From: an uncultured bacterium
GTDB lineage: Bacteria > Cyanobacteriota > Vampirovibrionia > Gastranaerophilales > Gastranaerophilaceae
Assembly (NCBI GenBank): GCA_902464375.1
Contig: CABQIM010000038.1
Coordinates: 1-16,218 of the forward strand
DNA: 16,218 nt
Direction: 5' to 3'
Program-made: the position numbers and the translations under genes
Notes under the pieces: model-generated
The model's input: the letters and a program-made list of their open reading frames with translations, nothing else
The model's database searches: none
What the model was told of the DNA's origin: nothing
Shown here: positions 7,889 through 14,225 of the stretch, one piece after another
How positions within the stretch are numbered: the first letter of the stretch is position 1
How the letters are laid out: the number at the start of each line of letters is the position of its first letter

Positions 7889-8890
7889 TTAAACCGTTCT
7901 GCCCATTAATTTATTTTCGTCATAAGTTCCATTAGCTTTCATGTTGGCAATAACTTCTTTTGGAATGTAGACATCTTGGTTATCGGTTCTAAATTTTTTA
8001 TTTGCAAAAGCTCTTGGGTTGGCTTTTGCGACGGCACTTATGTCTTTACTATTAGTAATACCTAATTTTTTTAATGTTGTGAAAAAATCATCCCCTTCTT
8101 GTGCCTGTACCTTATAGTTACCACGTTTTGTAACAATAAATCCTCCTTTATATGTAAAATTTTTGTCATAAAAAGTTTTTGATGTGTAACCTTTATCATA
8201 AGTTGTATTAGCAACAAAAGAACCATCTTCATTGTATTCACGAGTAGAATTATATTTTGTACCATCATCCATTGTACCACCATCAGCAAGCTTTAACATA
8301 TTATCATTCAGAGTACTTGTAGAACCATCGTCATACGTACGTGTAACTGAACCATCTGAGTTTGTTTTTGTTGTTTTAATTTTTCTTAAATTTTCGTAAC
8401 CAGTGTGTATATTACCATCTTCGTCAGTGTACTCAAATTGCTTACCATCTTCATCATCAACACCGGTTACTGTATTGTCTGTAAATATATCAATGTTGTT
8501 ATCTTTTGCATAATGAATATAATTCAAAGCATTTTGAATACGAGCCATTACTCTTTGTGTAATTGATTGAGCAGAGTTCGCATTACTGTTATCATAAGAT
8601 ATATCGTCTTTGAAAAATCTTGCGATACACCCAGTGAAAACATTTTTTAATTCAGAAGCAATACTTGCTTTTTGTTCACTTACCGTAACAACACCATCTT
8701 GGTTGGTATCGTATTCTGAACAGTGTTGGTTAGCTTCTTTAAATTGTTCGGCGGTCATACCTTCTGCGACAGTCCAAATACTGCCGTTATTTTTTGCAGC
8801 TTGACACTCTTCATTATCAAGTTTGTTAGCGGAATCACCAACTGTATTAGTATTTAATTTTGAAAATTCTGCATTAAAATCAATGCCCAT
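7889..8890 (-). CDS. EF-hand and LysM-like domain protein under a sigma-28-type promoter
   Basis: I do not recognise a named family. The 333 residues show no signal peptide. A canonical EF-hand loop DTNQDGVVTVSE occupies 61-72, with D61, N63, D65, T69 and E72 as Ca2+ ligands. Residues 150-250 carry repeated hairpins of the type YTDEDGNIHTGY, NSDGSVTRTYDDGS and YNEDGSFVANTTYDKG, like YD/MORN-style repeats. Residues 258-311 look LysM-like (YKVQAQEGDD...LGITNSKDISAVAKANP...VYIP), suggesting peptidoglycan or glycan contact. AAGGAG lies eight bases before the ATG. A sigma-28-like promoter is about 50 bases upstream. Export without a signal peptide, possibly by a flagellar-type route, would reconcile these traits. 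That is inference. Confidence 0.7.
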   Translation of the reverse strand: MGIDFNAEFSKLNTNTVGDSANKLDNEECQAAKNNGSIWTVAEGMTAEQFKEANQHCSEYDTNQDGVVTVSEQKASIASELKNVFTGCIARFFKDDISYDNSNANSAQSITQRVMARIQNALNYIHYAKDNNIDIFTDNTVTGVDDEDGKQFEYTDEDGNIHTGYENLRKIKTTKTNSDGSVTRTYDDGSTSTLNDNMLKLADGGTMDDGTKYNSTREYNEDGSFVANTTYDKGYTSKTFYDKNFTYKGGFIVTKRGNYKVQAQEGDDFFTTLKKLGITNSKDISAVAKANPRAFANKKFRTDNQDVYIPKEVIANMKANGTYDENKLMGRTV

Positions 8891-8926
8891 AAGTGTTGCT
8901 CCTTATTTTTTTTCTTTGTGTTTAAG

Positions 8927-8992
8927 TTTTGTATTACGGCATATTTTGAAAGAACTTTAGGAATTTTAAAGAATGTTTTACAAATAGTTACA
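8927..8992 (-). promoter_or_regulatory. Sigma-28-type promoter in a duplicated 66-bp segment (copy 1)
   Basis: Read on the minus strand, TAAAGTTC (8959-8952), 11 bases, then GCCGTAAT (8940-8933) match the FliA/SigD consensus TAAAGTTT-N11-GCCGATAA with exact spacing. The 66-bp segment is 57/66 identical, without gaps, to 11331-11396. It includes ~30 conserved bases upstream of the -35 that may bind a regulator. Confidence 0.7.
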
Positions 8993-9046
8993 TTAGGTTG
9001 TACTAATTGAAGATGCAATTGAATAGCCATAATGTTATAATTATGT

Positions 9047-10873
9047 TTAATAATTATGTCTTGCAGCAAAGCTGTTCATAAATGCTTTTATTTTGTCCAT
9101 ATCTAAATTAGGTGTAACGGCACTAATGTCACTATCAGCTCCATCATTCTTGCCTGCTCCATCATCCTTACCATCAGATGCTTGAAGTCTATTAATTTCT
9201 GCATTAATATTTGCTATATTTTCTTTTTGCATTGCGATATATTTTTTATATTCTTCAATCTGACTATCCAAATCTTTAGCTATTGTTGTTTTAAGACTCT
9301 TAGTTCGAATTGTGTTTTCGACACCATAATGCTCACATAAATCATCCAACAATTTCATTGCTTTTTCTTCTTCTTCATCAAGTTTATCAGCTTGTTGTTT
9401 CAATTCATAAAGACTATTTTTTTTCATTGAATATTCTTGTTTTTTAGCACTTATCTTGGCATTTAGTTCGTCAAGCAGTTTTGTAGCCTGTTCTATCTTT
9501 GTTGCAGCATCGCTTACTGCGTCAGAAGAATTTTCATCTATAGTAAATAAATCATTTGATACACTGATATCAGAATATTTGCCGGATATTTTATTATGCA
9601 ATTCTTGAAGTTCACCGAGCTTAGCATTAACTTTTTCTTTTAAGGTAGCAAGTTCTTGTTTTAAATCACCTACGTTAGAATCTTCTCCAACAGCCTTGTG
9701 TTCTATAATATTACAATCATACATGTCGGAACCTGCACATTCATAGTTACCTTCATCTATTTTATATTCAATAGATTGTAGTTTATATGTTCCTTCATTG
9801 ATATCGTGGATATAAGTAGGTACAGCAGTCACATGCAACTGTTTACCGTCAACTGTTAAATTTACATAAGCAGTGCCTAAATAATTTCTATTTGAAGTCG
9901 TTTTTGGGAAACGAGATTCTAATTGTTGTTTTGCTTCTTTTATTGCTCTATTTTTCATATCATCTGTAATAGTATTATCAGTATCCTCAGACTTTGTAGA
10001 GCTATCAACATCACCTGCTTTTTTATTCTGGCTTATATTTTCGGCTGCTAAACCACTTCTGTATTTGCGTACATCAAATCGTAATGATACTTCATTTCCG
10101 TTTTCATCCGTATAAGTTACTTGGTATTTTGGATTACCATTACTATCATTGCTTACGAGTTCAACACTCTTTACATTGCCAGCCAATTTGTAACCACCTT
10201 TGTGAGTTTCATCCTCTACAAAGAATCTATCTATCATATCTTGTGGCAAATGTTGTTTTAGCTTTGTACCATCATATAAAATTCTAGCATCTCCAACCTG
10301 TTCCAATTTAACTTTTCCCGTTGCTTCATCAACAACTTCTTTATAATTTGGAGTTCCAAACATTTCTTTCCAGTTTGCAGGCTTATCACAACTATAATCT
10401 ACATTAACGTCACCTTTTTTATTATCAGTAATTTTATCATTATCTGAAATTTCATCAGTAGTAACTTCAAATTTTGGTTTCCATCCTGTTGCCATTTTCA
10501 TTTCATCATTGTTGTATAAAGAATATGTACCGTCATCTTGTTTATAGTATGTTGGTTTAACAGTTACTCTATATGTTTTACCATTCACTTCAAAGGTCTT
10601 TGAAAGAGGTGAAACTTCATTAAGACTGGACACATTTCTATAATTTTCTTTGAATTCATTTTCAAGCTCTTCTGTAGCTTCTTTCAAAGCTTTTTCATAA
10701 GCTTCCTTTTGTTTTGTTTCGTCAGTTTCAGTTGTACCACCTACACTACCAGTTCCTACTGTTCCATCAGTATCCTCTGGTTCACCACTTACTACTGGAG
10801 TTCCTGGGGCTACAGGTTTTTGTGGTAAAAATCTTTGAAATCCTAATTGTTGAAATCTCATGCTGCTTAACAT
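9047..10873 (-). CDS. 608-residue protein with duplicated domain and coiled coils
   Basis: I do not recognise a named family. No signal peptide is evident. Residues 20-55 are a Pro/Gly/Thr-rich linker. Two copies of a ~57-residue module follow: 62-118 (ALKEATEELENEF ... VNGKTYRVTVKPTYY ... GTYSL) and 310-365 (AIKEAKQQLESRF ... VDGKQLHVTAVPTYI ... GTYKL), each a helix followed by beta strands. The stretch 160-275 between them is beta-rich. Residues 400-565 are Lys/Glu/Leu-rich with probable coiled coils (about 400-432, 455-515, 535-565), then an Asp/Gly linker and a C-terminal helix. AAAGGA precedes the ATG by eight bases. It lies 76 bases after the 108-aa gene and is probably cotranscribed from the sigma-28-like promoter there. 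A structural or surface role is plausible but unproven. Confidence 0.7.
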   Translation of the reverse strand: MLSSMRFQQLGFQRFLPQKPVAPGTPVVSGEPEDTDGTVGTGSVGGTTETDETKQKEAYEKALKEATEELENEFKENYRNVSSLNEVSPLSKTFEVNGKTYRVTVKPTYYKQDDGTYSLYNNDEMKMATGWKPKFEVTTDEISDNDKITDNKKGDVNVDYSCDKPANWKEMFGTPNYKEVVDEATGKVKLEQVGDARILYDGTKLKQHLPQDMIDRFFVEDETHKGGYKLAGNVKSVELVSNDSNGNPKYQVTYTDENGNEVSLRFDVRKYRSGLAAENISQNKKAGDVDSSTKSEDTDNTITDDMKNRAIKEAKQQLESRFPKTTSNRNYLGTAYVNLTVDGKQLHVTAVPTYIHDINEGTYKLQSIEYKIDEGNYECAGSDMYDCNIIEHKAVGEDSNVGDLKQELATLKEKVNAKLGELQELHNKISGKYSDISVSNDLFTIDENSSDAVSDAATKIEQATKLLDELNAKISAKKQEYSMKKNSLYELKQQADKLDEEEEKAMKLLDDLCEHYGVENTIRTKSLKTTIAKDLDSQIEEYKKYIAMQKENIANINAEINRLQASDGKDDGAGKNDGADSDISAVTPNLDMDKIKAFMNSFAARHNY

Positions 10874-10908
10874 TGTGGTATCCTTTCTAACTATTATTTT
10901 TTACAGCA

Positions 10909-10936
10909 AGGTTGCTCAAACTGGTTCGAGCAACCT
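10909..10936 (-). other. Intergenic hairpin without T-run
   Basis: A perfect 9-bp stem AGGTTGCTC/GAGCAACCT (10909-10917, 10928-10936) encloses a 10-base loop between the 108-aa and 608-aa genes. Neither side has a T-run, so full termination is unlikely. It may stabilise the upstream mRNA or tune expression within the operon. Confidence 0.6.
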
Positions 10937-10949
10937 AGAATTTAAAAAT

Positions 10950-11276
10950 CTAGCATGCCCTTTTATAAGCTCTACAAGCTCTTTTGTACATATAGGCATC
11001 TGAATTTTGAAGAACATTTGAATCTTTTGGTGGATTTTGTTCTTTTTTATCTATTTCCATCGAATCATTGATATTATCTCTCTCTTTATTAAATCTGTTT
11101 ACTGCTTCATCTGAAATTTCTGCTTTGTCATTAACATCTCTTTCAGTATATTGGCTCTTGTCATATTTTTGTTCTTTTTGTATAACTTTTGTATTTTGTG
11201 CTACATTTGCTTTTGTAAGTTCTTTTGTTCCTATTTGTGATAATAAAAGTTTTGCTTGTACTGCTGATATATCCAT
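10950..11276 (-). CDS. Small 108-residue hydrophilic protein, first gene of the sigma-28-type unit
   Basis: I do not recognise a family. The N-terminal ~20 residues (MDISAVQAKLLLSQIGTKEL) form an amphipathic helix. The rest is charged and apparently disordered, rich in Lys, Asp, Asn and Gln. The C-terminus ends in the near-tandem repeat YKRACRAYKRAC, which puts two cysteines in a basic tail. There is no signal peptide. AAAGGA lies 11 bases before the ATG. Transcription probably starts about 55 bases upstream at the sigma-28-like promoter. A small, disordered, sigma-28-controlled protein could be a secreted factor or a regulator, but no FlgM signature was recognised. Confidence 0.6.
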   Translation of the reverse strand: MDISAVQAKLLLSQIGTKELTKANVAQNTKVIQKEQKYDKSQYTERDVNDKAEISDEAVNRFNKERDNINDSMEIDKKEQNPPKDSNVLQNSDAYMYKRACRAYKRAC

Positions 11277-11330
11277 TCTGCATAATCCTTTCTGTTTAAA
11301 TTTTTTGAAATTCTTTTACTCGTGATCACA

Positions 11331-11396
11331 TTTTGTATAACGGCATATTTTTTTAAAACTTTAGCATTTTTAAAGAATGTTTTACAATTTGTTACA
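11331..11396 (-). promoter_or_regulatory. Sigma-28-type promoter in a duplicated 66-bp segment (copy 2)
   Basis: On the minus strand TAAAGTTT (11363-11356), exactly 11 bases, then GCCGTTAT (11344-11337). The -35 matches the flagellar sigma consensus at 8/8 and the -10 at 6/8. The segment is the partner of 8927-8992. Its upstream part overlaps the promoter of the divergent regulator. Confidence 0.75.
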
Positions 11397-11434
11397 AAAC
11401 ACTATATACCTTTTTGATATAGAGGTATAGGTAT
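11381..11434 (+). promoter_or_regulatory. Promoter and candidate operator of the XRE regulator
   Basis: TTTACA (11381-11386), a 16-base spacer and TATATA (11403-11408) form a promoter-like pair pointing toward 11523. TATACCT (11405-11411) is inverted as AGGTATA (11423-11429), followed by a second AGGTAT (11429-11434). This would suit an autorepressor covering the -10 and start site. Binding is inferred. Confidence 0.4.
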
Positions 11435-11522
11435 TGCTCTTTATTATTGCATATGTAAATATTTTGACTATATACAAAATGATGACATAGCAAAATTTGT
11501 TATTAAAGTTTAATCTTTTTAT

Positions 11523-11873
11523 ATGGATACAATTGCTGAAAAAAGCTTACAGACTACACGTCACATTGCTGATAAAATATTGCAACTTAGGCGCAATAAC
11601 AAGCTGACTCAAGAAGAGTTTGCGGAAAACGTTGGGCTTGATAGGCGCACAATCGCTAGGGCAGAAGATGGAAAACACAGACCTTCTCCCGATACTCTAG
11701 AGATGATAGCTTTTACTTTCGGTATTCCAATTAGTTATTTTTACGACAATTCAACTTACAAAAAAGACATAAGCAAAACCGCTCTTATTTATGAAATAAA
11801 CGCGAAGCTTAGCGTTATGTCAAAATCTAATTTAAAAAAAGTGTTGAGTTTGATTGATATTATTGTAGAGTAA
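11523..11873 (+). CDS. XRE-family helix-turn-helix transcriptional regulator
   Basis: A Cro/C1-type HTH spans about residues 15-70: LRRNNKLTQEEFAENVGLDRRTIARAEDGKHRPSPDTLEMIAFTFGIP, split here as helix 2 LTQEEFAENVG and recognition helix DRRTIARAEDG. A short C-terminal part (about 72-116, helical) may mediate dimerisation. It is a cytoplasmic DNA-binding protein of 116 aa. No clear ribosome site precedes ATG 11523, so the exact start or translation efficiency is uncertain. It is divergent from the sigma-28-type unit and shares its 246-bp control region, which also holds a candidate operator. It may regulate itself and that unit. No phage genes are nearby. Confidence 0.88.
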   Translation: MDTIAEKSLQTTRHIADKILQLRRNNKLTQEEFAENVGLDRRTIARAEDGKHRPSPDTLEMIAFTFGIPISYFYDNSTYKKDISKTALIYEINAKLSVMSKSNLKKVLSLIDIIVE

Positions 11874-12062
11874 TGTGTATTTATATAATTTTACCTTTTT
11901 ACTGTCGTTTTAAGGATATTTTATGCTGTTTTGTTAACTTTTGTTACAAATGCTTCAATATCAATCAATTATTTATCCAAAGAGTACTTTATATATATGT
12001 ACGAGATATTAAAAATATTTTCAAACTAAATTATATACTACACTTCACACATTAAAGTTTTT

Positions 12063-12089
12063 AGAGTCATACAAAGACTCTTTTTTTTT
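12063..12089 (+). terminator. Rho-independent terminator
   Basis: AGAGTC (12063-12068) pairs with GACTCT (12076-12081) over a 7-base loop, followed by a run of nine T. It probably ends the regulator transcript. The 190 bases between contain no credible gene. Confidence 0.75.
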
Positions 12090-12190
12090 GTGCTACGCAC
12101 GTAGGAAACTTACAAGATTATTTTATTACTACAAGATTAATGTTCACTTATCCCTGACTACGAGGTGAAAACTATAAATGTGGCGCCTAT

Positions 12191-12368
12191 CCTCACCCCT
12201 TGCGGGAGAACGGATTTTCGGTAGGGCGTGAGCCCGTAAGAGCAAATAACATGAAAATGACGCAAAAATCCGTCAGGATTTGTTGTCATTGGAATGTTTT
12301 GCTCGCCCGAATAATCCAAGACAGGGAGCAGTCGTTCGAGCGTGAGCGAGTTACGAATGCGGGTGAGG
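12191..12368. repeat. 178-bp nested palindromic element
   Basis: The ends are an 8-bp inverted repeat, CCTCACCC (12191-12198) and GGGTGAGG (12361-12368). Inside, 12240-12271 and 12276-12304 form a long interrupted stem (GAGCA/TGCTC, AACAT/ATGTT, ATGAC/GTCAT, AAATCC/GGATTT) around a GTCA loop. The right end (12328-12365), reverse-complemented, is 32/38 identical to 13883-13920. GC is above the surroundings. The frame through it is not gene-like. A MITE-like or REP-like non-autonomous element is the best reading. The rest of the 608-bp gap (11874-12481) shows only a terminator and AT-rich sequence. Confidence 0.75.
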
Positions 12369-12481
12369 GGTATAATTTTTATTATATTAATATTCTACAA
12401 GCCTTTCACGCTCTGTAGGTAAGTTTCAGGCAAATTGACAGGCAAAAAAACACACTTCACTCTCTGTTGCAAATATCTAAT

Positions 12482-13768
12482 CTACTCAAACCTTTTAAAT
12501 ATTTTTGGAATATTAGTCAAATAAGCAGATGTGCTAAAACATTCTTCTAGCTCATCTTCTGTCAGTGCGACATCTTTATCAGCCTTCAATTCTTCTTTGA
12601 AATTTCCGCCATTCAGTGCGCTAAGAGCATGTTTTTGTACAAGTCTGTATGCTTCTTCTCTTGTATACCCCTTTTCCTCAACAAGCTTTAGCATTATTTT
12701 CTGTGAAAAAATTACACCACCATATAGCTTAGTGTCTTTAAGCATATTATCATCGTGTATAACCAGATTTTGCATAACCCCCGTAAACCTATGCAGCATA
12801 AAATCTGCTAAAATCAACGAATCCGGAAAAATAATTCTTTCAGTAGAGCTATGTGAAATATCTCTTTCGTGCCAAAGGTTAATGTCTTCAAAAGCAGCTA
12901 TCATATTTGAGCGTATAACTCGAGATAGTCCGCATAAGTTTTCACAAAGAACCGGATTCTTTTTGTGCGGCATAGCGGAAGAACCTTTTTGACCTGTTGC
13001 AAAGCCTTCCTCAACTTCTCTGACTTCTGTTTTTTGCAAATGTCTGATTTCTGTCGCGTATTGCTCGATTAGACTTGCAATTAGCGCTAATTCTGCCATA
13101 AACTTTGCATGCCTATCTCTTGAGATAATTTGAGTAGAAATTTTTGCCGGCTTTAGATTCAATTCTTGACACGTAATTTCTTCAACTTCCGGAGGTACAT
13201 TGCTGTATGTTCCAACCGGACCGGAAATTTGTCCTACCATAATTTCATTCAGTGCATACTCAAAACTCTTTTTTGCTCTTTCTAATGCATCAAGCCAGTT
13301 AAGAAGCTTAAAACCGAATGTCATAACTTCTGCATGAACTCCGTGCGAACGACCAATGCAAACTGTGTCTTTGTATTTGAAAGCTTTTTCTTTTACTACA
13401 GAAATTAATTCTTCTAAATCTTTTAGGACAATTTTTGAGCTGTCGGCAATTTGTAACGCAAATGCAGTGTCAATCACATCAGAACTAGTTAAACCAAGGT
13501 GAATGTATTTTGCATTATCGGCGCCTACTGATTCATTCACAGAAGTTAAAAAGGCAATTACATCGTGCTTAACTTCTCTTTCGACTTCCGCAATTCGTTC
13601 TAAAGAGAAAGATGCTTTCTTTTTAATTTCGTCCAATGATGCTTGTGGAATAATTCCTAATTTACAATATGCCTCACAAACAGCTATTTCTACTTTTAAA
13701 TAGTAGCTGAATTTTTGTTCTAAATCCCAAATCTTTTTAATTTCTTCACGCGAATATCTATCTATCAT
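12482..13768 (-). CDS. purB: Adenylosuccinate lyase
   Basis: PurB cleaves SAICAR to AICAR and adenylosuccinate to AMP, releasing fumarate, in purine synthesis. The fumarase/aspartase signature GSSAMPHKKNP is at 262-272, with catalytic S263 in the mobile loop. H68 (KHDVIAF), LTSSD (93-97) and the catalytic H142 in GRSHGVHAE are intact. The length of 428 aa is standard, and the N-terminus MIDRYSREEIKKIW aligns with the normal PurB start. A TATAAT box ends six bases before the ATG and no ribosome site is present, so the mRNA may be leaderless. No other pur gene is adjacent. No clear terminator was found downstream. Confidence 0.97.
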   Translation of the reverse strand: MIDRYSREEIKKIWDLEQKFSYYLKVEIAVCEAYCKLGIIPQASLDEIKKKASFSLERIAEVEREVKHDVIAFLTSVNESVGADNAKYIHLGLTSSDVIDTAFALQIADSSKIVLKDLEELISVVKEKAFKYKDTVCIGRSHGVHAEVMTFGFKLLNWLDALERAKKSFEYALNEIMVGQISGPVGTYSNVPPEVEEITCQELNLKPAKISTQIISRDRHAKFMAELALIASLIEQYATEIRHLQKTEVREVEEGFATGQKGSSAMPHKKNPVLCENLCGLSRVIRSNMIAAFEDINLWHERDISHSSTERIIFPDSLILADFMLHRFTGVMQNLVIHDDNMLKDTKLYGGVIFSQKIMLKLVEEKGYTREEAYRLVQKHALSALNGGNFKEELKADKDVALTEDELEECFSTSAYLTNIPKIFKRFE

Positions 13769-13774
13769 AAATCT

Positions 13775-13802
13775 ATTATATCAAAAATTTTGCGTTGGTC
13801 TA
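13775..13802 (-). promoter_or_regulatory. purB promoter, placed for a leaderless mRNA
   Basis: On the minus strand TAGACC (13802-13797), a 16-base spacer and TATAAT (13780-13775) precede the ATG at 13768. The expected start site falls on or next to the A of the ATG. Confidence 0.55.
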
Positions 13803-13819
13803 GAAATAAAATATTTTAG

Positions 13820-13835
13820 TGTGATGTAACTCACT
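13820..13835. promoter_or_regulatory. Candidate CRP/FNR-family site
   Basis: TGTGA-TGTAAC-TCACT matches the CRP consensus TGTGA-N6-TCACA at 9/10 half-site bases. Its centre lies about 60 bases upstream of the inferred purB start, near the classical class I activator position. No regulator gene is in the window, so the assignment is tentative. Confidence 0.4.
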
Positions 13836-13882
13836 TGTATAAATAGGAATGGTTAAGTTTTTCTGTCTTTTTTATTGCAACC

Positions 13883-13942
13883 CACCCGCATTCGTAGCTC
13901 ACTAACGTTCATACGACTGCGACCTCCCTAATCAGGGAGGTC
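13883..13942. repeat. Palindromic repeat, related to the end of the 12191-12368 element
   Basis: 13883-13920 is 32/38 identical to the reverse complement of 12328-12365 (conserved words CACCCGCATTCGTA and ACGACTGC). It continues into a perfect hairpin GACCTCCCT-AATC-AGGGAGGTC (13921-13942). Together they show a dispersed, mobile-type repeat family. The hairpin has no T-run. Confidence 0.75.
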
Positions 13943-14006
13943 ATAACCTAACCCTTGACACTCAAAAAACTTGATGTTAAACTTGGTTGTCGCATTGGAG
14001 TAGAAA

Positions 14007-14180
14007 ATGGAATTAACCAACGAAGAAATTGTCACAAAGTTATTGACTGCAAACGAGGTTTTGCGTCTAAAAAAAGGTATGTCTTTTATTACAACTCCTT
14101 TGTATGATTTAGGTGATTACTTAAAAAACTATAAACCGGAACCTTCACCTTATGAAGGGAAATATGTTTTTATAAGATAA
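14007..14180 (+). CDS. Small hypothetical protein (57 aa)
   Basis: The frame begins at ATG 14007, with GGAG (13997-14000) six bases upstream, and ends at TAA 14180, just before a strong bidirectional terminator. It reads MELTNEEIVTKLLTANEVLR, then LKKGMSFITTPLYDLGDYLKNY, ending YEGKYVFIR. The layout is a charged helix followed by a basic loop and a Tyr-rich tail. No family was recognised. The ribosome site, sensible composition and terminator support a real gene. It follows directly on the 13883-13942 repeat. Confidence 0.6.
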   Translation: MELTNEEIVTKLLTANEVLRLKKGMSFITTPLYDLGDYLKNYKPEPSPYEGKYVFIR

Positions 14181-14191
14181 ATTTTGGCAAT

Positions 14192-14222
14192 AAAAAAAGC
14201 TCCTTGAAAGGAGCTTTTTTAT
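14192..14222. terminator. Bidirectional rho-independent terminator
   Basis: A perfect 13-bp stem (14193-14205 with 14208-14220, core GCTCCTT/AAGGAGC) has A-run and T-run flanks. It serves both the + strand small gene and the convergent Gly-rich gene. Confidence 0.9.
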
Positions 14223-14225
14223 TAT

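Noticed and set aside
8854..9069. 71-codon minus-strand frame between the 333- and 608-aa genes
   Set aside because: It runs across the duplicated sigma-28-type promoter and overlaps both gene ends. No ribosome site or domain.
11873..12055. 60-codon frame overlapping the XRE stop codon
   Set aside because: It is AT-driven composition (Ile, Phe, Cys, Tyr), without a ribosome site or domain pattern.
12200..12418. 72-codon open frame through the nested palindrome
   Set aside because: It lies almost wholly within a repeat element, has no ribosome site and has an atypical composition. It is a by-product of the repeat.
12105..12427. GAAACTTAC / GTAAGTTTC inverted pair around the 12191-12368 element
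   Set aside because: Only nine bases at 300-bp distance in AT-rich DNA; it may be chance and is not needed to define the element.
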